A stretch of DNA of 64,000 nt from Enterococcus gallinarum NBRC 100675 (GTDB taxonomy: Bacteria > Bacillota > Bacilli > Lactobacillales > Enterococcaceae): assembly GCF_001544275.1 (NCBI RefSeq), contig NZ_BCQE01000015.1, positions 50,950 through 114,949 of the forward strand. The letters are read 5' to 3'. The translations under genes were made by a program, and so were the position numbers. Below the pieces are notes generated by a model, which did no database searches, was not told the origin of the DNA, and was given only the letters and a program-made list of their open reading frames with translations. Shown here in pieces: positions 1 through 8,445 of the stretch. The stretch's first letter is position 1, and each line of letters begins with the position of its first letter.

Positions 1-371
1 CCATTTCCATCAATTTCTTCATAATCGGTAAAAACAATGGTGGCTGTTTTATTTAATTCAAACGTTTTAAGAATTTCTTCCCCATAATTTTTTAAATAAA
101 TATCGTCTTGGTGAACGATCGTAGCGTACTTTGTCTGAACAAAACTTAAAGCATTATTCCAATCCCTCCCAATACTTCCACCTTTTTTGGTGTACATCGG
201 AATAGAATATTTTTCCGCAAGATTTTGAATATAACTATTGGGCGTGCTTGTGTAAAGACCAATTCGAGAAATTTGCTTCTTCACACTACTTTGATTCATA
301 CAAGACTGAATACATTCTTCCAAAAAAGGGGACTCCTTGTATGCGCAAATAATAAATGTATGTGTATGCAT
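1..371 (-). CDS. Glycosyltransferase family 2, N-terminal part (runs off the window)
   Basis: The first 123 residues of a GT2-type (GT-A fold) glycosyltransferase are visible; the rest lies left of base 1. The N-terminus MHTHTFIICAYKESPFLEEC is the usual nucleotide-sugar-binding start of the fold, and an HQDD motif near residue 94 sits where the metal-binding DXD motif is expected. The ATG at 371 has a GGAAG ribosome site just upstream and a strong promoter at 427-455. It is probably the first gene of another glycan unit continuing leftwards. The donor and acceptor sugars cannot be told. Confidence 0.8.
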   Translation of the reverse strand, partial: MHTHTFIICAYKESPFLEECIQSCMNQSSVKKQISRIGLYTSTPNSYIQNLAEKYSIPMYTKKGGSIGRDWNNALSFVQTKYATIVHQDDIYLKNYGEEILKTFELNKTATIVFTDYEEIDGN

Positions 372-426
372 TTTTTCTTCCTTTAAACCACTTGAATTTT
401 AAATATACTATAACCAATCTTAAAAA

Positions 427-455
427 ATTATACTCGACATTCTGACAATTCTCAA
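427..455 (-). promoter_or_regulatory. Promoter of the truncated GT2 gene
   Basis: Read on the minus strand: -35 TTGAGA (450-455), 17-base spacer, -10 TATAAT (427-432). The 3' part of the spacer, AATGTCGAG, and the TATA that follows are identical to the promoter at 13659-13687. Confidence 0.75.
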
Positions 456-544
456 CTGATAATCCAGAAACTTCTAATTTCCTTTCACAACTTTAAAAAT
501 CTAATATTTATTTTCCTCAAAAAAAGCGAAATGCTTGAAGTTTT

Positions 545-574
545 TTTACGTTATATGTTAACTTGTTGTATAAT
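545..574 (+). promoter_or_regulatory. Promoter of the phosphoglycerol transferase gene
   Basis: -10 TATAAT at 569-574 with a TTTACG -35-like hexamer at 545-550 (18-base spacer). It lies about 30 bases upstream of the start codon at 607, which has a GGAGG ribosome site at 596-600. Confidence 0.55.
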
Positions 575-606
575 TTATCTAATACTATTTTTGATGGAGG
601 AATATT

Positions 607-2422
607 ATGTATGTTTCTTTGATATTATTTTCAGTCCTTATATTAACATATAGGGATGAGTTCTTTATTCTAAGATTAACACGTTCATTGGTACTGACAG
701 CTTTCCAGATTTCATTAACAGCTTTTATCTCTAGATCACTTGGTTTAACCAAGTTGCGCGCAAACTTGTTGTCATTATCGTTGGAAGATTATTCATTGAA
801 AGTTTACGGTGTGAGTCTTGCAATAGCAGTTGGATTATACTTGCTATATTTCTTTTTTCATAAGACCACTCATTACACATATAAATCAGTTCAGTCATTT
901 ATCTTGATTACGGCTATTTTTTCTTTTATGGGGTTATTGACCTTTAGTGGAATTCTTGTTTATCAAAGTGCTTTATGGACAAAAAATTTTTTTGGTAATG
1001 TAGGAATTGATGAAATACTATATACATTGTCGCAGCCTTTGACTGGAACTGATGCTGGACAAATTTATACTTTTATTCTTGGTCCTCTACTTAATGCCGT
1101 TGTACTTTCGTTTTTAATCGTTTTTTTGTATCGTATCTTCTTTCTTTTTGTTTGGTCCAACAAAGATACAAGCTTTTATACCCTCTCCTCAAAGAAAAAT
1201 ATCTGCTTAACTATCGTTAGCCTCATAATAATGAGTACAGGTATACTAGCTGGGGTATCTACGATAGGTTATAGCGAATTAAAAGCATATTTTTTTGAAA
1301 AATCAACTCTTTATGAGGATTATTTTACTGATCCACATGATGTGAAAATTACCTTTCCTTCACAAAAAAGAAATCTTATATATATATATGTTGAATCACT
1401 TGAATCAACTTATCTTTCAAAAGAGTTGGGTGGGATACAAGAGGAAAATTTATTACCTCATCTATCAGAACTAGCACAAACTGAAAATGGTATCAACTTT
1501 TCACATCAAAATAACCTAGGGGGCGCTATTCAAGTTCCTGGTGTTGGCTTTACAGTTGGTGGGATGGTTGCTCAGAGTGCTGGAGTTCCTCTAAAAGTAA
1601 CTGGCGGTTACAACGAGAATGAATATGGGAATACTACCAGTTTTATGCCCGGATTGACTTCTATAGGAACAATCTTGGCCGAACAAGGCTATAATCAAGC
1701 AATTTTAATGGGATCTGACGCTAGCTTTGGGGGGGCGAGATAAATTTTATTCACAACACGGTAACTATGAGATTAGAGATTACAATTATGCAGTAGAAAA
1801 AGAATGGATTCCAGATGATTACAAAGTATGGTGGGGGTTTGAGGATGAAAAACTTTTTGAATTTACCAAAGAAACCATTAATGAGATGGCTTCTTCTGAG
1901 CAACCATTTAATGTCACACTTTTAACTGCTGATACGCACTTTCCTGATGGACTTATGACCGCTGACACTCCAGTTCTATTTGATAAACAATATAGTAACG
2001 TCATTCATTACTCTGATGAATTAATAAGTCGTTTTATCGAATGGGTTCAACAACAACCATTCTATGACAATACGACTATCGTCATAACAGGTGATCACTT
2101 AAGTATGGACCCTAATTTTTTTGCTTCTGTCAATGAGAGCTATGAACGGACAGTATTTAATCTATTTCTTAATGCCCCAATCTCTACCGAAAACAGGCAA
2201 AAAAGAGCTTTTTCTACATTGGATTTTTTCCCAACAACACTCGCTTCTTTAGGTGTGACAATAGAAGGTGATAGATTGGGACTAGGAACAAATCTTTTTT
2301 CTGATAAAAAGACATTAATGGAGCAACTAGGTATCGATACCTTTAAAAACGAGCTGAGTAAAAATTCTTCCTATTACAATCAAAAAATCATGCAAGGTTC
2401 AGATCTTGAAATTAAGAACTAA
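607..2422 (+). pseudogene. LTA-synthase/MdoB-like phosphoglycerol transferase, split by a +1 frameshift in a G tract
   Basis: One gene in two frames: 607-1743 encodes the N-terminal 378 residues and 1727-2422 the rest. Removing one G from the G7 run at 1729-1735 restores a 604-residue protein reading ...DASFGGRDKFYSQ.... The N-terminus has several membrane segments (residues 1-220). The extracellular alkaline-phosphatase-superfamily domain begins with YVESLES (metal ligand E263) and GFTVGGMV (nucleophile T316), while the remaining metal ligands (THFPDG, TGDHLS) lie after the frameshift. In the sequenced state the product would therefore be inactive. Family members transfer sn-glycerol-1-phosphate from phosphatidylglycerol to teichoic acids or, as in streptococcal GacH/SccH, to rhamnose polysaccharides. 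The rhamnan-like cluster nearby favours a GacH-type role (inference). A sequencing error or a true pseudogene are alternatives to phase variation. Confidence 0.8.
1729..1735 (+). repeat. G7 homopolymer at the frameshift
   Basis: Seven consecutive G; six would keep the two halves of the transferase in frame. Slipped-strand mispairing at such tracts is a known phase-variation mechanism. Confidence 0.85.
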
Positions 2423-2530
2423 TTTAAAATTTTTAGGAAGTATACTTTGAGATTAATTTATAAAAGAACTTAACTGTAATTTTTTAATCATCAATTCTGA
2501 TTTGAATTTATTATATCCAATAGTTCATAT

Positions 2531-2587
2531 TTGCTAGAAATAAAATCTACCTAATAAAAGAATTTATTTCTAGCAATCTCTTTTTTA
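2531..2587 (+). terminator. Rho-independent terminator after the phosphoglycerol transferase
   Basis: Inverted repeat TTGCTAGAAATAAA (2531-2544) against TTTATTTCTAGCAA with a long AT-rich loop, followed by TCTCTTTTTT. The rest of 2423-2723 is AT-rich and shows no other gene or convincing promoter. Confidence 0.7.
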
Positions 2588-2723
2588 TCATTAAAATCCA
2601 TTTTATTGAGTGCGGTGATAATTCAATAGCTGAGGCCTTATTTTAAAAAGTAGAAAACGGTTTATTTATCTGAAATTAATTTTCGTTTACTCCACAATGT
2701 ATGTTATTATTAAAAAAAATAGT

Positions 2724-2739
2724 AGGAGTGATTTAACTG
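2724..2739 (+). promoter_or_regulatory. Ribosome site deciding a CTG start
   Basis: AGGAG at 2724-2728 lies eight bases before CTG at 2737. That CTG is the first codon after an in-frame TAA (2734-2736) and the only way to include the full signal peptide. The first ATG/GTG/TTG-type start in frame is TTG at 2788, inside the hydrophobic core and without a ribosome site. Confidence 0.65.
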
Positions 2740-4485
2740 AAAAGAAAACATTTTTATCTACCTCTTCTCTCCATCCTTTTTATTAATTTGAATTTACCTT
2801 ATCTCATATTTGCCGAAAGTGAGAGTAGTTTTGTCGAACAACAAAGTGCTACTTCTGAAGACAGCCTCAGCCCACCACTTAATAATTCTGATTTAGAAAC
2901 TATAAGTAGTGAATCGATCGAACAAGGATCAGAGAATGGAATCAACAAGTCAACTGATTTTGAAGTTCAAGATTCAACTCATGGAACAACAGAAACACGG
3001 AATACACACATAATGGGGGAGAGCAGTCTTGACGGTACAGAGAAGGAAGACTTAGCAACTACACTTCCACTAATAAAATTATCAAGTCATATTCAAAGCT
3101 ATGGCTGGCAAGAAACCTCTGCTAGTAGTGTTGTATCTGCTGGTACAATAGGAGAAGGCAAACGATTGGAAGCTCTTTCATTGTCTGTTACAGGAGGTAA
3201 AATCGAGTATTCTGCGCATGTTCAAAGTTATGGCTGGCAAGAATATGTATCTGACGGAGAAGTGGCAGGTTCTTTTGGACAAGGAAAACGATTGGAAGCA
3301 ATCAAAATAAGGCTATCCGAAGAGCTCGAAAAAAAATACGATATTTATTATCGTGTACATGTTCAAACATTAGGATGGTTAGATTGGGCATCCAATGGTG
3401 AGCCTGCCGGAACTGCTTCTATAGCTAAAAGAATTGAATCTCTTCAAGTCTCTATTGTTGCTAAAAACAATCCTGCACCTGGTAAAATAGACAATCCTTT
3501 TTATGCAAGCTTACCAAAATTAAGCCTTTTCACTCATATTCAATCACAAGGTAATAAATCAACATCAGGTATCTTAAATGTTTCTGGAGGAACAACAGGT
3601 ATTGCAAAACGTATGGAAGGTATTTCACTAGCTGTTTTTGATCCTTTATTAAGTGGTGGTATAGAATATCGAGTGCATGTTCAATCTTATGGATGGCAAC
3701 CTTATCACTCAAATGGTGGCTTTGCAGGTACTTCAGGTGAATCAAAGCGTTTAGAAGCGATCCAAATTCGTCTGACAGGAGAACTTGCAACTTCCTATGA
3801 TATCTATTACCGAACGCATATTCAAAAGAAAGGCTGGACTGAATGGACCCAAAATGATGAGCCCAGTGGAAGTCTGGGACTAGCTTATCGAATGGAAGCT
3901 ATTCAAATCGTGATACAAGCGAAAAACCTCCCTGCTCTATCTAGCAACAATGGAAATATCGCCTTTTACGGGAAAGTAAAAGCCGATTCTTCTTTAGGAA
4001 CTACCCCAAAACAAGCAGATTTTATTAACGAACATATCTCGACAGCCAGAGAGCTTGGTCAAAAATATAAATTATACCCCTCTGTTTTGCTTGCCCAAGC
4101 TTGTTTAGAATCTTCTTACGGGACCAGTGCTCTAGCAAAAAATGCTCAAAATTATTTTGGCTTAAAATATCGTAATAATGAAGATGCAATTGGGATATAT
4201 CCATCTGAAACACAAGAATGGGATGAAGAAAATGGCATCTATTATAACGTTATTGCAGATTTTTCAAAATATAAGGACTTTCAAAATTCTGCTCAAGGAT
4301 ATTCGAAACGTATTCGAAATGGTGTTAGTTGGGACTCGTTGCGCTATCAAGGTGTTTGGCGTGAAAATACATCATCTTTTAAAGATGCCACTAAAGCTCT
4401 AACCAATACTTATGCAACAGATCCTAATTATGGCACCAAATTGAATACTTTGATTTCCAATTGGAGATTATACGATTTTGATTAA
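2737..4485 (+). CDS. Secreted ChW-repeat protein with C-terminal glucosaminidase domain
   Basis: From the CTG start the protein has 582 residues: a signal peptide (KRKH, hydrophobic stretch, cleavage near IFA/ES at about residue 26), an acidic Ser/Thr/Glu-rich linker (about 27-110), and six ChW repeats (conserved Gly-Trp, K/YRxEAI) in two blocks of three (about 113-240 and 260-405). The C-terminus (about 420-582) is a lysozyme-like glucosaminidase (PF01832 type): SVLLAQACLESSYG carries the likely catalytic Glu and NYFGLKY is a family hallmark. Family knowledge says it cleaves GlcNAc linkages in peptidoglycan; ChW repeats are thought to bind wall or surface ligands. It stands alone between two terminators next to the polysaccharide locus, so remodelling or anchoring of decorated wall is plausible but unproven. 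Confidence 0.85.
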   Translation: MKRKHFYLPLLSILFINLNLPYLIFAESESSFVEQQSATSEDSLSPPLNNSDLETISSESIEQGSENGINKSTDFEVQDSTHGTTETRNTHIMGESSLDGTEKEDLATTLPLIKLSSHIQSYGWQETSASSVVSAGTIGEGKRLEALSLSVTGGKIEYSAHVQSYGWQEYVSDGEVAGSFGQGKRLEAIKIRLSEELEKKYDIYYRVHVQTLGWLDWASNGEPAGTASIAKRIESLQVSIVAKNNPAPGKIDNPFYASLPKLSLFTHIQSQGNKSTSGILNVSGGTTGIAKRMEGISLAVFDPLLSGGIEYRVHVQSYGWQPYHSNGGFAGTSGESKRLEAIQIRLTGELATSYDIYYRTHIQKKGWTEWTQNDEPSGSLGLAYRMEAIQIVIQAKNLPALSSNNGNIAFYGKVKADSSLGTTPKQADFINEHISTARELGQKYKLYPSVLLAQACLESSYGTSALAKNAQNYFGLKYRNNEDAIGIYPSETQEWDEENGIYYNVIADFSKYKDFQNSAQGYSKRIRNGVSWDSLRYQGVWRENTSSFKDATKALTNTYATDPNYGTKLNTLISNWRLYDFD

Positions 4486-4548
4486 TTATTAATGTTTTTC
4501 CCGCAATAAATCTTTATATAGTTGATTCACTATCGAGTCTGTTCTATT

Positions 4549-4709
4549 GGGACTGGGACATAAGTCATCATCCAACAAGTTAAACCGAATAATATACTAT
4601 TGCTAGGATAGATTCCTCTGACTTTTGCGACGAGGAGCCACTGCACCGCAGGAGCAATAATATATTATTCGGATAGTGTTACTTGTAGGAGACTTATGGC
4701 ACAGCCCCT
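4549..4709. repeat. REP-like long imperfect hairpin, member A
   Basis: The outer arms GGGACTGGGACATAAGTC (4549-4566) and GACTTATGGCACAGCCCC are imperfectly complementary. A second pair of arms contains CCGAATAATATACTATTGCT and its near complement ending in ATTATTCGG. The structure is about 160 bases and non-coding. The order of motifs (CAACAA, CCGAANAAT, ATTGCT) recurs in the element at 29263-29414. Confidence 0.65.
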
Positions 4710-4739
4710 TAGTTAAAATGGTGACTTAAGTAAACGCTA

Positions 4740-4801
4740 ATATAAAAATAGCCTTTCTCAGAAATCTTCTAGAAGATTTCTGAGAAAGGCTATTTTTATA
4801 T
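4740..4801. terminator. 62-bp perfect palindrome, probable bidirectional terminator
   Basis: Bases 4741-4770 are the exact reverse complement of 4771-4800, extended by the A4740/T4801 pair, with no loop. Both ends are AT-rich (AAAAATAG / CTATTTTT), which would give U tracts in both directions, between the plus-strand hydrolase and minus-strand sequence. Confidence 0.8.
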
Positions 4802-4814
4802 GCAAGAAAGCTGT

Positions 4815-5066
4815 TTAATTTTCCACAACGCCAATTTCATCAAATTTGAGCCCAACCATGGACTTTGCTTTTTTTGCTCTAGAATATGAGAATAAGCCAT
4901 GCCGAAACAAATACTCAGCCAATCGAAAATAAATTCTACAACAAATTTTTTCAATCATATTTTTTCTGTTAGGAATAATCATTCTTCCATCAGCAAAAAT
5001 TTTTTTGTGATCCAGAACGTGCAATGACAACCAGATTGAATTCCTTATCCGATTCAATTTGTTCAT
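4815..5066 (-). CDS. Small hypothetical protein, possibly a gene remnant
   Basis: 83 residues, strongly basic in the middle, with a YFRLAEYLFRHGLFSYSRAKKAK segment that looks helical. I do not recognise the family. The ATG at 5066 lacks a convincing ribosome site, and the sequence upstream of it (5067-5495) looks like decayed coding DNA, so this may be the surviving 3' end of a larger gene or simply an open stretch. There is no signal peptide or membrane segment. Codon use is reasonable and the frame is uninterrupted between the palindrome and the decayed tract. Confidence 0.4.
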   Translation of the reverse strand: MNKLNRIRNSIWLSLHVLDHKKIFADGRMIIPNRKNMIEKICCRIYFRLAEYLFRHGLFSYSRAKKAKSMVGLKFDEIGVVEN

Positions 5067-5495
5067 AAAAAGAGCAAGACTTTAGTATTTAATGGATTTT
5101 GATATCATTCACGCTTTAACACATATTGCGTACAGGTTTCAGCCACCAACTACAAGTCATGAAATCTTTCTTCTTTCATTCGTATGAATGTCCTACCTTT
5201 GAGAAACTGTTGCGATTACCGCGATGCGTGAGACGAGGATGATGATTCGTCAGTTTTTTCTAAACGTTTTGGAAATTCATATTCTTGTGGTATCACCTTG
5301 CAGGATAGTTTTGCAGAATTAGTAAAGCCTTTTTGTCGCTTTCATTTTCCGATACTCCTAAGTGCAGCTAGTTGCGTCAAAACTTCAGCTAATCAATCTA
5401 GAATAAGATTAGTTAGAATCTTGTGAAATATGTTTCAATGCCAATGCTTCTAGCAAGATCAAATCCTTTCCTACTCATTTTGATTAATAAGAACA
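5067..5495. other. Gene-free tract, looks like degenerate coding sequence
   Basis: No ORF above about 25 codons continues through this stretch, but short minus-strand runs look protein-like, for example MSRKGFDLARSIGIETYFTR (ending near 5412) and another read through about 5300-5260, broken by stops and frame changes. I read it as a decayed gene of unknown family. Confidence 0.35.
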
Positions 5496-5540
5496 CAAAA
5501 AAACTGAAACAGAAATTCTTTCATTCTGTTTCAGTTTAAA
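5496..5540 (-). terminator. Terminator of the glycan-export operon
   Basis: Minus strand: AAACTGAAACAGAA paired with TTCTGTTTCAGTTT (5501-5537), followed by a T7 run and TGTG. It lies about 75 bases after the last gene of the operon that starts near 13593. Confidence 0.85.
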
Positions 5541-5615
5541 TCATATTTCACCTATAGTTTTAAGGTTTACTCTAGACAAATCTCTTATCTTCAATAAAGT
5601 TTACTAATCATACGT

Positions 5616-6860
5616 CTAGTGCTTCTTTATTTTATACTTGACTCTTTGTAAAAAATTTCGTATACGAAACTCAAGCTGAGCTAATTTACTTTTTCTTTCA
5701 TTTAATGTTAGTAGATTTTTCAAATGCCGAATAGATTTCAAAGAAGTCGAAACTGTGTATATTGATTCAATCAATTCTTGATAAACAAAAGAAATCTGGT
5801 ATCTTTCTTGGGCCTCTACTGAGAAATTGACTGTCTCGCTTTTATACAAATCATAGTTTTCAAGTCTTTCTTCAATAAGCTGAGACAATCTTTCAATGTC
5901 TCCTAGTGGATAGACACATCCATGGTCAAAAAAATCAAATGCAGATAAGTGCCCTGGATTATCTGATAAAACAACTGGAACACCGTTTAATAGCGCTTCT
6001 ACATAAACTAAACCGAATGTCTCCATTGAGGATGAGAATACACAAAGATCTTTATCTGTCACATACTCCCACGGATCTGCTACGTTACCCATAAAAGTAA
6101 TATTATTTAAATGATATTTTTTTATATAATCAAGACATATTTTCTTGTATGGTTCATCCCAAGCTCCAATAAATACTAATTCTATATCTTGTTTATCCAA
6201 TCTCCTATATGCTTTGATCAACTCTAATTGATTTTTTCTTTCATTAATCCGCCCTACTGAAACAATTCTATGCTTTGTGGCTTCCTTTAATTTTACAGTT
6301 TTTAGCTCCGTGTAGGGTGCAAAGGATTTTACTTCCTTTTTAAAAAGTTCCGACAAACGATCTTTTAATTTTCCTCTTACTGCATAAATTTCATCTGCAT
6401 AATCATTAATAAAATCCATCTTACTTTTATAATATCTAAACTCATCTTCTGGAAACTCATGAATTAACCATATATGAGGAATTTCCTCGATTGCAGCTGC
6501 GATAGCTCCTTGGAACATATTTACAGTATTTGTAACAACAAGATCTATATCAAACTCATTTATTTTTTCTGAAATAAATGAAATATTGCTTCTAAAAGAA
6601 GTTGCTCGTTGTTCATCAGTACCAAATAACATGCCCGGAGCATCCTCCCACCACCATCGCTGATTTGGTACTAAAAAACAGTTAATTCCGTTTTCTTTAC
6701 ATAATTTTGAATAATCATTTTCAGAGACAACACCAGAAACTGGCGCGATATTCACAACTTGATTTCCTTGGTCTGACAAGTATTTCATTAAGTTAAATAT
6801 TGAGATCTCTGCCCCATTGTCCATCGTGCCTGTTGGTGAAATGAACATAACATTTTTCAT
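5616..6860 (-). CDS. Glycosyltransferase family 4
   Basis: 414 residues with a GT-B fold. The N-terminal Rossmann start is NVMFISPTGTMDNGAEISIFNL; the C-terminal donor-binding half contains IVSVGRINERKNQLELIKAY and the GT4 signature region FSSSMETFGLVYVEALLNGVPVV with the conserved E-x7-E spacing. The start at 6860 is preferred because an AAGGAGA ribosome site is placed correctly there, whereas the longer ORF has none. It is cytoplasmic or membrane-peripheral and is the last gene of the export operon. The sugar specificity cannot be deduced. Confidence 0.85.
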   Translation of the reverse strand: MKNVMFISPTGTMDNGAEISIFNLMKYLSDQGNQVVNIAPVSGVVSENDYSKLCKENGINCFLVPNQRWWWEDAPGMLFGTDEQRATSFRSNISFISEKINEFDIDLVVTNTVNMFQGAIAAAIEEIPHIWLIHEFPEDEFRYYKSKMDFINDYADEIYAVRGKLKDRLSELFKKEVKSFAPYTELKTVKLKEATKHRIVSVGRINERKNQLELIKAYRRLDKQDIELVFIGAWDEPYKKICLDYIKKYHLNNITFMGNVADPWEYVTDKDLCVFSSSMETFGLVYVEALLNGVPVVLSDNPGHLSAFDFFDHGCVYPLGDIERLSQLIEERLENYDLYKSETVNFSVEAQERYQISFVYQELIESIYTVSTSLKSIRHLKNLLTLNERKSKLAQLEFRIRNFLQRVKYKIKKH

Positions 6861-6873
6861 TAATTTCTCCTTT

Positions 6874-8445
6874 TTATAAATAGCCATATATAGCTACACA
6901 AGAATTCAAAAATGCAATTATATAAACAGCTTTCATACAAAAAATTGTTATTTGCGTCTCCAATCTATTGCTTATCAAATCCACTTTTTTAAACTCTAGT
7001 TTATTAATAAGCGGGGATAAGAGCAATGGCAAGAAAGCTAACAGATAAAAATGATATCTTCCTTGAACACCAGGCACTCTTAAATCACCCAATGAAAAAA
7101 CTCTCGGGTCTCCAGTAATTGCAAAAATCGTGCCTACTAGAATAACAAAGAAAGTTGCTAAAGAAAGTCTAACTGTTACTTTGGGCAAAGAAATTTTCAC
7201 AAGCATTGATGACAATATTATCAAAACTGTAAAAACAATAAAATTTATAAACCCCGTTGTTTCACTAGCCATCAAAAATGGTTGGGGATTTTTTAAGAAG
7301 TAACCTATTGAAGCAATGACATCAGAAAAAGACCTTAGAAATAATGTTACTGTATATTCGATATGAGTTAATAAATACGAAAGAACATTCTCGCTACCTT
7401 CTGAATTACTAACACTCGCCGAAATTGTACCGGTGAATACTTGAAATACTTTCCCATTGATTAACCATAGAAAGCCACATAAGAAACATAGAAAAGTTGC
7501 TACAACAGTATATATTTTATCATTTTTCTTATCATAATACTTTAATGGAATAAATATTGGCAACGCAGCTAATAAAATGACAGGGGCCTTACAAAAAATC
7601 AAGCCAAAACATGTTAGCATGTATAATGCAATTTTTTTCAACTTAATTATTCCTTCAGCTACAAAAAAATTAGTAAACTGAGCGAGAATTAACAATACTA
7701 GACCGTAATATAGGTTGTCGTAAGTAAAACCTGACGAAATCCATACAGCGAAAGGTGTAGTGGCTACCACAAAAAGGGCCAATTTATACCTTTTACTTAT
7801 TTTTATTGCAAAAAAAGCCAATAAAGCATAAAACAAAACATTAAAAATACGACCCATATAATAATGAATAGAAACTCTATTTGAGAACAATCGACCAATT
7901 GTGATTCCTAAGGCACTCGGTAAGTATGCTGGATTATTAAAGCCACTTTTTTTTAACCATTCATCTTTATAGGTGGAAGAAATAGATTCCATCTTCATAA
8001 ATTCTTCATTATAAATATTAGTATTTATATCATTTCCATATTCTGGTTTACTTGGTAATTTTGTTATTCCTAAAAAATCAGGAGATATCATAAGGAAATT
8101 TTTTTCGTCTGTCTGGTTTCTAATCTTTCCATCAGCAACTTCAAGAGCATGATAATAATGAGTATTTTCATCTAAATTTTGCCTAACGGGTAAAATAATA
8201 GCATTCAATGTTCCAATGATAAAAATTAGTAAAAAAGCATTGAATGCTATCTTTTTTTCATTTCTCAATCGTGAGAAAGTTAGTAAAAATAATCCCGCTA
8301 TACTTCCGATAAGCATATACGTCTTAGGCCAAATTGTCTCTTTATACTGCAATAAAAACTGGGCCATTAAGAGAATAAAAAGAAATAAAAGAACCAGTTT
8401 AGTATTTTTCTTTAGTTCAATAAAATTTTTCTTTAATATTGACAT
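6874..8445 (-). CDS. DUF2142-family multispanning membrane protein, possible GT-C glycosyltransferase
   Basis: 523 residues with about 11-12 hydrophobic segments. After the second or third segment comes a long extracytoplasmic loop containing NLDENTHYYHALEVADGK, the conserved DEN-H motif of DUF2142 proteins. An acidic pair in the first outer loop is also typical of GT-C enzymes, which use polyprenyl-phosphate sugars outside the membrane; that link is inference. The ATG at 8445 overlaps the TAA of the upstream gene (TAATG) and has AAGGAG nine bases before it, so translation is probably coupled. The position between a multi-domain glycosyltransferase and a GT4 gene supports a role in polysaccharide modification. 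Confidence 0.75.
   Translation of the reverse strand: MSILKKNFIELKKNTKLVLLFLFILLMAQFLLQYKETIWPKTYMLIGSIAGLFLLTFSRLRNEKKIAFNAFLLIFIIGTLNAIILPVRQNLDENTHYYHALEVADGKIRNQTDEKNFLMISPDFLGITKLPSKPEYGNDINTNIYNEEFMKMESISSTYKDEWLKKSGFNNPAYLPSALGITIGRLFSNRVSIHYYMGRIFNVLFYALLAFFAIKISKRYKLALFVVATTPFAVWISSGFTYDNLYYGLVLLILAQFTNFFVAEGIIKLKKIALYMLTCFGLIFCKAPVILLAALPIFIPLKYYDKKNDKIYTVVATFLCFLCGFLWLINGKVFQVFTGTISASVSNSEGSENVLSYLLTHIEYTVTLFLRSFSDVIASIGYFLKNPQPFLMASETTGFINFIVFTVLIILSSMLVKISLPKVTVRLSLATFFVILVGTIFAITGDPRVFSLGDLRVPGVQGRYHFYLLAFLPLLLSPLINKLEFKKVDLISNRLETQITIFCMKAVYIIAFLNSCVAIYGYL

Noticed and set aside
2638..2723. Promoter for the ChW hydrolase
   Set aside because: Several AT-rich hexamers but no -35/-10 pair at acceptable spacing.
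3070..3930. CRISPR-like regular repeats
   Set aside because: The periodicity is in protein-coding ChW repeats with divergent DNA, not short identical repeats with unique spacers.
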